A DNA stretch of 64,000 bases, taken from assembly GCA_963834725.1 (NCBI GenBank), contig CAWICN010000001.1, positions 4,464,001 through 4,528,000 on the forward strand, in the 5' to 3' direction. Below the pieces are notes generated by a model, which saw only the letters and a list, made by a program, of their open reading frames with translations, did not search any database and had not been told where the DNA came from. This DNA is from PALSA-693 sp963834725 (GTDB taxonomy: Bacteria > Actinomycetota > Acidimicrobiia > Acidimicrobiales > Palsa-688). Below are positions 17,543 through 26,488 of the stretch, piece after piece. Made by a program: the position numbers and the translations under genes. How positions within the stretch are numbered: the stretch's first letter is position 1; each line of letters starts with the position of its first letter.

Positions 17543-19615
17543 ATGAGCGAAACGCAGCTCGAGCGCTCGGTCCTCGAGGCCAAGGAGCGGGACGAGCTCT
17601 TCGCCATCGCCGACGCTCTCGGAGCCAAACCAGGGGCCCGGGCGAAGAAGGCCGACCTGGTGACGCAGATCCTGCGGGCCACGGGCATCGAATCGGACGA
17701 CGGAGGCGACCCGGTCGAGAAACCTCGGCGCACCAGGACCCGCCGGACGACATTCGACGCCACTCCGGAGGCCGGCGCAACCGCGGGCGCGGATCAGGCC
17801 GGCACCGGAACGTCAATCACCGCGACCAACCCGGCCGTGCCGCGACGAGCAGATGCCCTGGCTGCCGGCCCGGCGCGCGCCCGGAGCGATGCGAGGGGCA
17901 GTGCCGAGACGGTCCCGCCCTCCACCGACGCTCCGCCGGCTGACAAGGAGGCCCGGGATACGACAGGGGCGAGGTCCGCCGCTCCGGAGGCCGCCGCCAG
18001 CTCGTCCACCGACGCGGCTGAGGCCACCCCGACCACCGTGGCGCCAGGACCCGCAGACGCGGGACGCCCGGCGGCGCGGGCGACCCCGTCACGGAGGTCC
18101 ATCAATGGCGAGGGTGCGTCGATTCGCCCCGACCATCGAGGCGCTGATGCCGGACCCAACGGGTCGAGCTCGCTGACGGCGCCGCCGCCGGGCTCCGACA
18201 CCGGGCGGGTCCAGGGACCCGACGGGGCCTATCAGACGGAGGACTCCGGTCAGACGGCGGGACCCGGCCCGGCGGCCGAGGCCACCGCTACCTCTGACGT
18301 GGACGGCGCCGCCGATGCCGAGGGTCCCAACGGTCAGCCCGGTACCGGTGGCGCCGTTCGCGCCTTTGAAGCCGAACCCGGTAACCGGAGAAACCGGCGA
18401 CGGCGGGGCCGGGAGCGCTTCGAGCGGGGAGACCGGGACCTGCCCGGGCAGGCCGCGGAAGCGCAGTACTCCGGCGAGCCGGTACCTGTGACCGGCTATC
18501 TGGACCTGCGGGACGAGGGGTATGGCTTCCTGCGCACCCGCGGGTTCCTCTCCGGGCCTGGTGACGTTTACGTGTCCATCAGCCAGGTCCGGCGTTTCGC
18601 GCTCCGCAAAGGGGATTATCTCGAAGGCGCGGCCAGGCCGGCCGGTGGTAACGAGAAGTATCCGGCGTTGCTTCGCATCGACACGGTCTCAGGTCTCACA
18701 CCAGACGAGGCTCGGGGACGGCCGCGCTTCGAGAACCTGACCCCGCTGTTCCCTGATCAGAAACTGCGGCTGGAGATCCCCGGCGACAGCGCCAACATGA
18801 CGTCCCGAATCGTCGATTTGATTGCTCCGATCGGCAAGGGACAGCGGGGCATGATCGTCTCGCCGCCCAAGGCGGGCAAGACGACCATTCTCAAACAGAT
18901 CGCCCACTCCATCGAGGCCAACAATCCCGACGTGCAGCTCATTGTCCTCCTCGTCGACGAGCGCCCGGAGGAGGTGACCGACATGCGGCGGTCGGTGAAG
19001 GGGGAAGTGATCGCCTCCACCTTCGATCGTCCTGCTGAGGAGCACACTCAGGTCGCCGAGCTCGCCATCGAACGAGCCAAGCGCATGGTTGAGCAGGGCC
19101 GCGACGTCGTCATCGTCCTGGACGGCATCACCCGCCTGGCCCGGGCTTACAATTTGGCCCAACCGGCGACGGGCCGGATCATGTCCGGCGGCATCGACAC
19201 CGGTGCCCTGTATCCCCCGAAGAAGTTCTTTGGTGCGGCGCGGAATATCGAGGAAGGTGGATCGTTGACGATCCTGGCCACCGCTTTGGTGGAGACGGGG
19301 AGTCGTATGGACGAGGTCATCTTCGAGGAGTTCAAGGGCACGGGCAACATGGAGCTGCGGCTCGACCGGAAGCTGGCCGAACGCCGGATCTACCCCGCCA
19401 TCGACGTCAACGGCTCCTCCACCCGGCACGAGGAACTGCTGTTCGACCGGGTACAGCTGCAGCAGGTCTGGAAGTTGCGGCGGGTGCTCAATGCCCTCGC
19501 CAGCGAAGGCAGCAGCGCCGCGGGACTGGAGCTGCTGATGGATCGCATCAAGACGACCCGCACCAACGACGAATTCCTCGCTGAGGTGGCCAAAAACGCC
19601 ACCCCGTCGATCTGA
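17543..19615 (+). CDS. rho: Transcription termination factor Rho (long N-terminal insert)
   Basis: Hexameric RNA-dependent ATPase that ends transcription. 690 residues against ~420 in E. coli. An N-terminal Rho_N helical motif (residues 5-50) is followed by ~250 residues of low-complexity Ala/Pro/Gly/Asp sequence ending in an Arg-rich NRRNRRRRGRER patch, as in other high-GC actinobacteria. The RNA-binding OSB fold is at about 315-385 (TGYLDLRDEGYGFLRTRG). Walker A is SPPKAGKTTI (about 440) and Walker B is VVIVLDGITRLARAY. The Q/R-loop region LALDRKLAER-like segment is present as LRLDRKLAERRIYPAID. Start ATG 17543. Confidence 0.96.
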   Translation: MSETQLERSVLEAKERDELFAIADALGAKPGARAKKADLVTQILRATGIESDDGGDPVEKPRRTRTRRTTFDATPEAGATAGADQAGTGTSITATNPAVPRRADALAAGPARARSDARGSAETVPPSTDAPPADKEARDTTGARSAAPEAAASSSTDAAEATPTTVAPGPADAGRPAARATPSRRSINGEGASIRPDHRGADAGPNGSSSLTAPPPGSDTGRVQGPDGAYQTEDSGQTAGPGPAAEATATSDVDGAADAEGPNGQPGTGGAVRAFEAEPGNRRNRRRRGRERFERGDRDLPGQAAEAQYSGEPVPVTGYLDLRDEGYGFLRTRGFLSGPGDVYVSISQVRRFALRKGDYLEGAARPAGGNEKYPALLRIDTVSGLTPDEARGRPRFENLTPLFPDQKLRLEIPGDSANMTSRIVDLIAPIGKGQRGMIVSPPKAGKTTILKQIAHSIEANNPDVQLIVLLVDERPEEVTDMRRSVKGEVIASTFDRPAEEHTQVAELAIERAKRMVEQGRDVVIVLDGITRLARAYNLAQPATGRIMSGGIDTGALYPPKKFFGAARNIEEGGSLTILATALVETGSRMDEVIFEEFKGTGNMELRLDRKLAERRIYPAIDVNGSSTRHEELLFDRVQLQQVWKLRRVLNALASEGSSAAGLELLMDRIKTTRTNDEFLAEVAKNATPSI

Positions 19616-19634
19616 GCTGTAGAGAGGCACCGAG

Positions 19635-19844
19635 ATGAAAACCGACATCCATCCCGAGTACGTCACCACCACGGTCACGTGCTCCTGCGGGAACACCTTC
19701 ACCACCCGCTCGACCAAGGCCACCTTGCATACCGAGCTGTGCAATGCCTGCCATCCCTTCTACACGGGCAAGCAGAAGCTGGTGGACACGGGCGGACGGG
19801 TCGAGCGTTTCGAGCGCCGCTACGGCCGTCGCGGGAAGAAGTAG
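19635..19844 (+). CDS. rpmE: Ribosomal protein bL31
   Basis: 69-residue protein of the large subunit. Start MKTDIHPEY is canonical. Cysteines in TCSCGN and CNACHPFYTGKQK form the zinc-binding C+ form, so it is the zinc-type paralogue. It sits 19 bases after rho, the conserved actinobacterial order, with GAGAGGCACCGAG upstream as a possible RBS. Confidence 0.97.
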   Translation: MKTDIHPEYVTTTVTCSCGNTFTTRSTKATLHTELCNACHPFYTGKQKLVDTGGRVERFERRYGRRGKK

Positions 19845-19877
19845 CGCCCGCCTGGCGCTGATTTCGCCCCGGGATCT

Positions 19878-20699
19878 CTACCGGGGCTTGTGCGCCTTTA
19901 GCGAGTACATCAGGGGGAGACGGCCGGGTCCCGGCCATCGAAACCGGCCGTCGTCCCCTCTTACCAGCCATTGGTTGAGCTGGAAGAGGGTGTAGTCCCA
20001 CTCGTGGAAGAAGCGGAGCTGGAAGCCGACGCCGAGCAGGGCCTCGAACACTTGCGGAAGCGGGTGCGGCCACTCGTAGGAGAGGTTGTGCGCCGTGCGG
20101 GCCTCCAGGTCGGCATAGGTTCCGACGGTCTCGTCGACGATTGCGCCCGTAGCGAAATAGTCGTGGGCGACGGTAGGCGTCGCTTCGTCCAGGGTGTACC
20201 CGACCGGATGGAACTCACAGACATAGAGCCAACCACCGGGACGGAGGAGCAGCCCGCACTGTTCGGCCCATGGCCGGAGATCCGGCAGCCAGTTCAGCGC
20301 CCCTTTACCCGTGTAGACGACGTCGAAGCCGGCCGCTCCCAATGTCGCCACGGCGGCGTGCACATCGGCCTGCACGAACCGGGCCCGCGCCGCTAGTCCG
20401 ACCTCACCGGCCAGCCGCCGGGCGGCCTCGATCGCCGGGGCGGAGAAATCCAGGCCCACCGCCTCCAGCGTCGGATGCATCCGCACCAGATCGAGGGTGT
20501 CCAGCCCAAAGTGGCATTGGAGGTGGGCCAGGCGCAGATCTCCGAGCGCCCCCAACTCGTCGACCTCAAACGGTTCGATCTGCGGGTGGCCGGCCTTGAA
20601 GCCCGGAACGTCGTAGAAGTCGGACGCCACGTGCAGAGGAACCCGCTCGTCCCACATGCTCCGGTTGGCCTCTATCCAACCCGGTGGCGGCGCGCTCAC
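19878..20699 (-). CDS. SAM-dependent methyltransferase (class I)
   Basis: 273 residues. SAM-binding motif I is degenerate: LRLAHLQCHFGLDTLDLVRM, then AVGLDFSAPAIEAARR, and FVQADVHAA for the acidic-loop region. FDVVYTGKGALNWLPDL is motif IV-like, and a LRPGGWLYVCEFHP post-motif follows. The substrate is not evident. It is alone on the minus strand between rpmE and prfA, interrupting a conserved gene run, so probably a lineage-specific insertion. GTG start at 20699. Confidence 0.85.
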   Translation of the reverse strand: MSAPPPGWIEANRSMWDERVPLHVASDFYDVPGFKAGHPQIEPFEVDELGALGDLRLAHLQCHFGLDTLDLVRMHPTLEAVGLDFSAPAIEAARRLAGEVGLAARARFVQADVHAAVATLGAAGFDVVYTGKGALNWLPDLRPWAEQCGLLLRPGGWLYVCEFHPVGYTLDEATPTVAHDYFATGAIVDETVGTYADLEARTAHNLSYEWPHPLPQVFEALLGVGFQLRFFHEWDYTLFQLNQWLVRGDDGRFRWPGPGRLPLMYSLKAHKPR

Positions 20700-20876
20700 G
20701 TCGGGAGTGTAGGCCGGGCCGTTGGTGGGCGCCGCCGGTCGAAGACGCCACCGACGCCCTCAAGTGGGCGCGATGTCGAACCTCCCGCCCCCTCCCGCCC
20801 GCGCCGGCGGCTGGACCGGGTGGCATCAGGTGGAGTCCCGGATGCCCGGCCCGGCCCGCGCCGGTACGCTGGCATC

Positions 20877-21998
20877 GTGCTGGACCGGTTAGCGGATATC
20901 GAGAACGAATACGAGGCGGTCCTCGTTCAGCTATCCGATCCGGCGGTGATCACCGACCAGCGCCGGCTCCGGGATGCGTCCCGCCGCCACAAGGCGCTGG
21001 AGCCGGTCGTCACCTCGTACCGGGAGTACCGAGCGGTGGCGGCGGACCTGGCTACGGCGCACGAGATGATGGCCGATCTGGCCCCGGCGCCCGGAGGGCC
21101 GCCCGGCGCACCTGCTGCTGGCGGGGCCGACAGCGATGACCGGGCCCTCCTGCGCCAGGAGATCGACAGCGCCGAAGCCCGCCTCGCCGAGTTGGACGAG
21201 CGCCTCAAAGTGCTGCTGCTGCCCTCCGATCCCAACGACGGGAAGAACGTGATCATCGAGATCCGGGGCGCGGAAGGCGGCGAGGAAGCAAACCTTTTCG
21301 CCCGGGATCTCTACGAGATGTACCACCGATACGCCGAACGGAAGGGTCTGACCGTCGAAACGCTCTCGACCGATCCCTCCGACATGGGAGGAGTCAATCA
21401 GGTCACGTTCCTGGTCAAAGGCGAGAACGCCTGGTCGCACCTCAAATACGAGGGCGGCCCTCACCGGGTACAGCGGGTGCCCGTCACGGAGTCGCAGGGT
21501 CGGGTACATACCTCGTCGGCGACGGTGACGGTACTTCCCGAGGCGGAAGAGGTCGACATCCACATCGACGAGAAAGACCTGAAGATCGATGTGTACCGCT
21601 CGACCGGACCCGGCGGCCAGTCGGTCAACACCACCGACTCCGCCGTTCGCATCACCCATCTGCCGACCGGGATCGTGGTGGCGATGCAGGACGAGAAGAG
21701 CCAGATCCAGAACCGGGCGAAGGCCATGCAGGTGTTGCGAGCCCGACTGCTCAAGGCCGAACAGGACCGGCAGGCCGCCGAGCTGTCGACGGCGCGCCGC
21801 AGCCAGGTCGGCGGCGGCCGCCGTTCAGAGAAGATCCGGACTTACAACTACAAGGAGAATCGGGTCACCGACCACCGCATCGGGCTGACCCTGTACAAGC
21901 TCGACAAGATCCTGCTGGGTGAGCTCGATGAGCTGGTCGATGCGCTGATGGCCGACGAGCGCACGCGCCAGCTGGCCGGCGCGGAGGGTCAGGGCTGA
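20877..21998 (+). CDS. prfA: Peptide chain release factor 1
   Basis: Terminates translation at UAA/UAG. 373 residues from GTG 20877, where VLDRLADIENEYEAV begins as in the family; the open frame extends upstream without coding character. The GGQ peptidyl-hydrolase loop is in STGPGGQSVNTTDSA (about residue 246). EIRGAEGGEEANLFA marks domain 2. A Gly/Pro/Ala insertion (APGGPPGAPAAGGAD) interrupts the N-terminal helical domain. The GGQ glutamine is the substrate of PrmC, encoded next. Confidence 0.95.
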   Translation: MLDRLADIENEYEAVLVQLSDPAVITDQRRLRDASRRHKALEPVVTSYREYRAVAADLATAHEMMADLAPAPGGPPGAPAAGGADSDDRALLRQEIDSAEARLAELDERLKVLLLPSDPNDGKNVIIEIRGAEGGEEANLFARDLYEMYHRYAERKGLTVETLSTDPSDMGGVNQVTFLVKGENAWSHLKYEGGPHRVQRVPVTESQGRVHTSSATVTVLPEAEEVDIHIDEKDLKIDVYRSTGPGGQSVNTTDSAVRITHLPTGIVVAMQDEKSQIQNRAKAMQVLRARLLKAEQDRQAAELSTARRSQVGGGRRSEKIRTYNYKENRVTDHRIGLTLYKLDKILLGELDELVDALMADERTRQLAGAEGQG

Positions 21999-22024
21999 CA
22001 GCGCCGGTCGGTCCGGACCTGGCC

Positions 22025-22894
22025 ATGCGCAGCGACGGGGTAACGGCGGCCCCGTGCACCTGGGCGCAGCTCTGCGCTTCCTCCGCGTCCAGGCTGGGCT
22101 CGGAGGCAGAAGCGCGGTGGCTGCTCGAAGCGGTGGCCGGAGAGCGATGGCCGGCCGGACCGGTGAGCGAGCAGGCGCGGCACCGCTTCGAAGCCCTCCT
22201 GGCGCGGCGGGTAGCTGGCGAGCCTCTGCAATACGTGATCGGGCGGTGGGGGTTCAGGACCCTCGACCTCATGGTGGACCGCAGGGTGCTCATCCCGCGG
22301 CCGGAGACCGAGCAGGTCGTCGAGGCGGCGCTGGCCGAACTCGATCGGGTGGGCGCCGGCCCACCCGAACCGATGGTCGCCGTCGATCTCGGGACGGGCT
22401 CGGGGGCCATCGCGCTCGCCCTCGCGGCCGAATGGGCCGAGGTCGAGGTGTGGGCGACGGACGTCTCGGAGCCGGCCCTGGCCGTCGCGGCGGCCAATGT
22501 GGCCCGACTGGGGGGCGGGCCCGCCACCCGGGTCCACCTGGCCGGCGGCTCCTGGTGGACGGCGCTGCCGGGCGACCTCCAGGGCCGCGTGCATCTCGTC
22601 GTGTCGAACCCGCCGTATATCGCATCCGGGGAGATGTCTCAGCTGGACGCCGAGGTGGTCGGATGGGAACCGACGCAGGCCCTGGAGGCGGGTCCAGGCG
22701 GACTGGAGGCCGTCGGCGAGATCCTGGGCGGGGCGCGGGCGTGGCTGCGCCCGTCCGCTGCGACAGTGATCGAGATCGCCCCCCATCAGTCCGACCAGGC
22801 CGCGGCTCTGGCCCGCGCCGCCGGGTTCGCGGTAGTGGAAGTACGGCCCGACCTGGCCGGCCGGGACCGCGTGCTGGTGGCCCGGGCGCCGTGA
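22025..22894 (+). CDS. prmC: Release factor glutamine N5-methyltransferase
   Basis: Methylates the GGQ glutamine of release factors. 289 residues. An N-terminal helical domain leads to FRTLDLMVDRRVLIPRPETE. Motif I is AVDLGTGSGAIALALA and the catalytic NPPY is at residues 195-198. It directly follows prfA, as is usual. Its TGA stop (22892-22894) overlaps the GTG of a micro-ORF described separately. ATG 22025 chosen; the window leaves no better start. Confidence 0.95.
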   Translation: MRSDGVTAAPCTWAQLCASSASRLGSEAEARWLLEAVAGERWPAGPVSEQARHRFEALLARRVAGEPLQYVIGRWGFRTLDLMVDRRVLIPRPETEQVVEAALAELDRVGAGPPEPMVAVDLGTGSGAIALALAAEWAEVEVWATDVSEPALAVAAANVARLGGGPATRVHLAGGSWWTALPGDLQGRVHLVVSNPPYIASGEMSQLDAEVVGWEPTQALEAGPGGLEAVGEILGGARAWLRPSAATVIEIAPHQSDQAAALARAAGFAVVEVRPDLAGRDRVLVARAP

Positions 22895-22959
22895 GCGACC
22901 TGGCGGAGCGAACCAGTGGGGCAGGTTGGGGCACCGTCCCTTGGATGGTGCCGCCGTGA
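22891..22959 (+). CDS. Micro-ORF, copy 1 of a repeated 22-codon family
   Basis: GTG-started 22-codon ORF reading VSDLAERTSGAG, then W, then GTVPWMVPP. Its GTG overlaps the prmC stop and its TGA (22957-22959) overlaps the GTG of copy 2. The 3' part (22930-22952) is a hairpin: GGCACCGTCC, loop CTT, GGATGGTGCC. There is no family I can name. It may be a coding cassette or simply a repeat whose frame happens to be open. The repeated stop/start overlap argues for selection on frame. Confidence 0.5.
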   Translation: MSDLAERTSGAGWGTVPWMVPP

Positions 22960-23024
22960 GCGACCTGGCGGAGCGAACCAGTGGGGCAGGTTACGGCACC
23001 GTCCCTTGGATGGTGCCGCAATGA
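22956..23024 (+). CDS. Micro-ORF, copy 2 of a repeated 22-codon family
   Basis: Tandem copy at a 65-bp offset from copy 1. It reads VSDLAERTSGAG, Y, GTVPWMVPQ, differing from copy 1 at two residues (W to Y and the last residue). Its TGA (23022-23024) lies inside the ATGA start of tsaC. The hairpin is at 22995-23017, three bases before the tsaC ATG. Copy 1 to copy 2 to tsaC therefore forms a chain of four-base overlaps. Confidence 0.5.
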   Translation: MSDLAERTSGAGYGTVPWMVPQ

Positions 23025-23659
23025 CCGTCCTGCTCGACGCTCGTGGCGAGCCCCCTCCTCCGGCGTCGATCGCGGCAGCCGTCCGGGCGTTGCGGGAAGG
23101 CGACGTCGTGGCCGTGCCGACGGACACCGTGTACGGCCTGGCCGCCGATCCCTGGCACTCAGGAGCGGCCGACCGGTTGTTCCTCGTCAAGGGCCGGCCT
23201 CGCCGGGTCGAGCTGCCTCTGCTGGTGGCGGGCGAGGCGCAGGCCCTCGATCTGGCCACGGCGGTGCCCGACTGCGCCCGGCGGCTGATGAGTCGATTCT
23301 GGCCCGGGGCGCTCACCATCGTGCTGCCTCGCCGGGAGGACGTGACGGCCGACCTCGGCGACGATGACGAGACCATCGGCCTCCGTTGCCCCGACCACCC
23401 GGTGCCTCTCGCCGTCTGCCGGGTCCTCGGCCCGATCGCCACGACCAGCGCCAACCGGCACGGCGCCGAACCCGTGACGACCGCCGCCGCCGTCGCAGAG
23501 ACCCTGCCGGGCGTGGCGCTCGTGCTCGACGCCGGACCCTGTGATCGCCCGGCGTCGACGGTCGTTGACGCGACCGGCGAAGTGCCCAAGCTGCTGCGCC
23601 CCGGCAGCATCCCGTGGCCGGACATCATGTCGGTGGCGTCGAATCCGTCCGCGTCGTGA
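23021..23659 (+). CDS. tsaC: L-threonylcarbamoyladenylate synthase (Sua5/YciO/YrdC)
   Basis: Makes threonylcarbamoyl-AMP from threonine, bicarbonate and ATP for the universal t6A37 modification of tRNA. 212 residues, the short YrdC-domain form. Motifs: REGDVVAVPTDTVYGLAAD, KGRPRRVELPLLV, SRFWPGALTIVLPR, GLRCPDHPVPLAV and TTSANRHG. ATG 23021 overlaps the stop of micro-ORF 2. It occupies the conserved place after prmC. Confidence 0.93.
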   Translation: MTVLLDARGEPPPPASIAAAVRALREGDVVAVPTDTVYGLAADPWHSGAADRLFLVKGRPRRVELPLLVAGEAQALDLATAVPDCARRLMSRFWPGALTIVLPRREDVTADLGDDDETIGLRCPDHPVPLAVCRVLGPIATTSANRHGAEPVTTAAAVAETLPGVALVLDAGPCDRPASTVVDATGEVPKLLRPGSIPWPDIMSVASNPSAS

Positions 23660-23845
23660 CCTGCTCCTTCGCGGTGACGCAGCCGTGCCGGCACCCAGCC
23701 CCGGGGGCTTTCGAATTGCTCAAGGTGGGCTCCGCATGGGAGGATTGCTACGTGCTGATGTCCCGCCCCGAAGCAGGGGGTAGCCCCGATTACACCGCCG
23801 CGGCGGGGGACACGGCGGGCGTCTTTCGATCCAGCCGAGGCTCCG

Positions 23846-24100
23846 ATGGACAACGATCGACAGGGGGACAGCGGCCGGCCCGATCCCCGGGCCCAACCGA
23901 GGAGCAGTCAGACGCCGGGCTTTCTGGCCTTCGCCGGACTGGGCTTGCAGAACGCCATTTGCCTGGCCGCCGGTCTGATAGGCGGCGTATTCATCGATCG
24001 GGCTCTCGGTACCCGGCCACTGTTCATCTTTCTCGGCATGTCGGCCGGGATCGCCATGGGAGTGCTGGTCACCCGGGCGGCGTGGAAGCGATACTTCTAA
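23846..24100 (+). CDS. AtpI/AtpZ-like ATP synthase accessory membrane protein
   Basis: 84 residues: a polar N-terminus, then two hydrophobic segments (LQNAICLAAGLIGGVFI and FIFLGMSAGIAMGVLV) ending in a basic tail. Size and topology match small AtpI/AtpZ-type proteins encoded before the ATP synthase genes and thought to help assemble the c ring or handle Mg2+. It starts the atp region on the same strand. Assignment is by position and topology more than sequence. Confidence 0.7.
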   Translation: MDNDRQGDSGRPDPRAQPRSSQTPGFLAFAGLGLQNAICLAAGLIGGVFIDRALGTRPLFIFLGMSAGIAMGVLVTRAAWKRYF

Positions 24101-24161
24101 ATCGGACAAATCCGATGATCCTCGCCCGGCGCAGCGGCCCAGCAGCCGGTGACGGCGGTGG

Positions 24162-24599
24162 GTGGCCCATCTTTCAATGGCGGAGGCGGCCTTGGCGGTA
24201 GAAGCCCACGGCGCGTTCCACGCGCGTGGTGTGGTGTTGCGAAATCTGGACGTGGTCCTTGTTCTGATCGTGATGATCCCCGCGATCGCGCTCGGCGCGC
24301 CCGTGCTCGGATACGTCATCGGTGCCGCAGGGTGGATCCTGCAGCGGTTGATCGCGGCCACTGACCAGCGCTGGTTGCGCCGGGTGAGCGAGCCGATAAA
24401 ACAGCTTGGAGCCAACCTGGGCGAGGCGTTCGCGCGGATCTGGCTGTTGGCCGGCGCCATCGTCGTGGCGGCCGTCGTGGGCACCCGCCAGGACGCACTT
24501 ACGACGGCGCTGGTGATCTTCGGCGTGTACTCGGTGGCCTTCGTGATCAGGCTGATGGCGGGAGCATCGCGAGCATCGCAGAGGAGGACCGCCCGGTGA
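24162..24599 (+). CDS. Membrane protein of the atp operon, AtpI-like position
   Basis: 145 residues with four probable membrane segments (for example VVLVLIVMIPAIALGAPVLGY, LLAGAIVVAAVVG and LVIFGVYSVAFVIRLM). No recognised family. The position between the AtpZ-like gene and atpB, and its 4-base overlap with atpB (24596-24599), suggest an AtpI role. The GTG at 24162 is listed; the ATG at 24177 is an equally good start. Confidence 0.65.
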   Translation: MAHLSMAEAALAVEAHGAFHARGVVLRNLDVVLVLIVMIPAIALGAPVLGYVIGAAGWILQRLIAATDQRWLRRVSEPIKQLGANLGEAFARIWLLAGAIVVAAVVGTRQDALTTALVIFGVYSVAFVIRLMAGASRASQRRTAR

Positions 24600-25591
24600 C
24601 GATGACCGAGGAGCGCCGTCCCGCGACCTCGACTGAGGAGGTCGGTCCAACCACGAGCACCAAGGAGCGCCGTTCAATCAGCGCCTGGTGGTCCAGCTTG
24701 ACCAGCGCCAAGCAGATTGGCTACGCCGTTGGCGCGGTCTACCTGCTGGGCCTGATCGGGTTCATTGTCGGCTTCGGCTTCCACGGGCACAAGAACACCA
24801 CGTTCAGCATCATTGACGCCTACCACGTGACGACGTGGGTCCACCTGTTCGGCCCCATAAACTTCAACAAAGGCGTCCTCTACCTGCTGCTGACCGCCGG
24901 GATCACGATCGGCATCATGTGGGGGGTGGCCAGAAGCATGCGAGTCCGGCCCACCAGCCGGGTCCAGACGGCCGTCGAGTGGCTCTACGACCTGTCGTTG
25001 CGGCTGACCCGGGACACCATGGACGAGCGGATGACGAGGAGGTGGTTTCCGCTCGTATGCACCCTGTTCGTCTTCATCCTCGTCACCAACCTCATCGGCT
25101 ACCTTCCCCTTCCCATCAACACGGCCGTCAAGATGAATATCGGCGGGGTGCACATCCCGTCCTTCCAGATCTATGCCGTGGACACCAACGTGGCGATCCC
25201 GTTCATCCTCTCTCTGGGCGTATTCATCGCCTACAACGTCGAGGGAGTCCGGGCCCACGGGTTTATCGGGTATCTGAAGTCACTGATCCCCGAGGGGGTG
25301 CAGGGGCCCATGGTCCTCCTTCTCTTCCCTCTGGAGCTCATCTCTCAGGTCCTGCGGCTGCTCTCGCTCACCATCCGGCTCTGGGCCAACCTGCTGGCGG
25401 GTCACCTCTTGATCGACTTCATGGCGGGTGGCTTGGCGGTGCTCCTCGGCCTCCAGGTCCTGGGGTTTTTCACCCTGCCCCTCGGTATCGCCCTGTTCCT
25501 GTTCGAGGCGGTGCTGATCGCCGGCTTGCAGGCGTTCATTTTTGCTATTCTCACCGCCATTTATATCGGCGGTGCCGTCGGCCATCATTAA
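24596..25591 (+). CDS. atpB: F1Fo ATP synthase subunit a
   Basis: Membrane stator subunit forming the proton half-channels against the c ring. 331 residues. The polar N-terminal ~45 residues are longer than usual. Several transmembrane helices follow, with the essential arginine in LSLTIRLWANLLAGH and a C-terminal helix LFEAVLIAGLQAFIFAILTAIYI. The GTG at 24596 overlaps the previous stop; an ATG two codons later is the alternative. Confidence 0.95.
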   Translation: MTMTEERRPATSTEEVGPTTSTKERRSISAWWSSLTSAKQIGYAVGAVYLLGLIGFIVGFGFHGHKNTTFSIIDAYHVTTWVHLFGPINFNKGVLYLLLTAGITIGIMWGVARSMRVRPTSRVQTAVEWLYDLSLRLTRDTMDERMTRRWFPLVCTLFVFILVTNLIGYLPLPINTAVKMNIGGVHIPSFQIYAVDTNVAIPFILSLGVFIAYNVEGVRAHGFIGYLKSLIPEGVQGPMVLLLFPLELISQVLRLLSLTIRLWANLLAGHLLIDFMAGGLAVLLGLQVLGFFTLPLGIALFLFEAVLIAGLQAFIFAILTAIYIGGAVGHH

Positions 25592-25608
25592 CCGTAAAAA
25601 GGAGTTGA

Positions 25609-25899
25609 ATGTTAGCATTAATCACCCTCACGACGCACTTGCTCGCCGCCGCGACGCAGTCGTACACCCTGATCGGCCAGCAGGCCGGTAGGGCCATCGC
25701 TCTCGGAGCCGGGGCCGGGGGTGGTGCCGCCGGAGCCGGTGCAGGCATCGGCATGCTGTTTGGAAAGGTGATCGAGTCCGTGACCCGCCAGCCCGAAATG
25801 CGCGGCGAGATCACATCGATCCAGTGGCTCGGGTTCGCACTCACCGAGGCCACCTTCTTTTACGGCCTCGTCGGCGGCTTCATCGCCTTCTTCATCTAG
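25609..25899 (+). CDS. atpE: F1Fo ATP synthase subunit c
   Basis: Proteolipid of the rotor ring. 96 residues, two helices. Helix 1 carries the glycine-rich ALGAGAGGGAAGAGAGIG. The loop has RQPE, and helix 2 has the proton-carrying Glu in GFALTEATFFYGLVGG. The N-terminus is about 15 residues longer than minimal c subunits and hydrophobic. A strong RBS AAAGGAG lies about 8 bases before ATG 25609, fitting the high copy number needed. Confidence 0.96.
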   Translation: MLALITLTTHLLAAATQSYTLIGQQAGRAIALGAGAGGGAAGAGAGIGMLFGKVIESVTRQPEMRGEITSIQWLGFALTEATFFYGLVGGFIAFFI

Positions 25900-25920
25900 A
25901 GCCGGCGGAGCATTACAGCC

Positions 25921-26469
25921 ATGGCTACCCACCTGATCGCATCGAGTTCCTGGCTCATCACGCCCGACCTCGGGCTGACGATCTGGATCATCGTCGTCTT
26001 CGGGGTCTCGCTGTTCATCCTCTCAAAGGCCGTGTATCCGCGCATTGGACAGGTTCTTGACCAGCGCGCCAAGGTGATCTCGGATTCGATTGACGCAGCT
26101 GAGAACACCCGCCGCGAGGCGGATCAACTGCTGGCGGAGTATCGCCAACGCCTCCAGGAGGCTCGCCAGCAGGCCGAGGAGATCCTGGACCGGGCCCGCC
26201 AGGCGGCCACTGTCCACGAGCGCGAAGCCCGTACCAGCGCGCAGGCGCGGGGTGAGCAGATTCTCGAACAGGCGCGGCGGGAGATCGACGTCGAGACCCG
26301 CCGGGTGATCGACGAGATCCTCCGGGATGTCGCCGACCTCACCGTACTGGCCACCGAGCGGGTGACGCGCAAGACCCTCACCGAGGAGGACCAGCACCGG
26401 CTGGTCCAGGATGCGTTGGCCGGCCTCGATCTCTCCGTACTGAGCGGCGGGGCGGCCCGAGAGCCATGA
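25921..26469 (+). CDS. atpF: F1Fo ATP synthase subunit b
   Basis: Peripheral stalk subunit. 182 residues: a single N-terminal membrane helix (LTIWIIVVFGVSLFILSKAVY, about 20-40) followed by a long charged coiled coil (residues 45-165) rich in Arg, Glu, Ala and Gln. It lies 21 bases after atpE. Normal length. Confidence 0.95.
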   Translation: MATHLIASSSWLITPDLGLTIWIIVVFGVSLFILSKAVYPRIGQVLDQRAKVISDSIDAAENTRREADQLLAEYRQRLQEARQQAEEILDRARQAATVHEREARTSAQARGEQILEQARREIDVETRRVIDEILRDVADLTVLATERVTRKTLTEEDQHRLVQDALAGLDLSVLSGGAAREP

Positions 26470-26488
26470 TCTCGGAAGGCGCCGGCTA

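Noticed and set aside
22054..22959. Alternative-frame ORF across prmC and micro-ORF 1
   Set aside because: Its body is Arg/Gly-rich shadow of prmC; only the final 22 codons coincide with the micro-ORF, which has its own GTG at the prmC stop.
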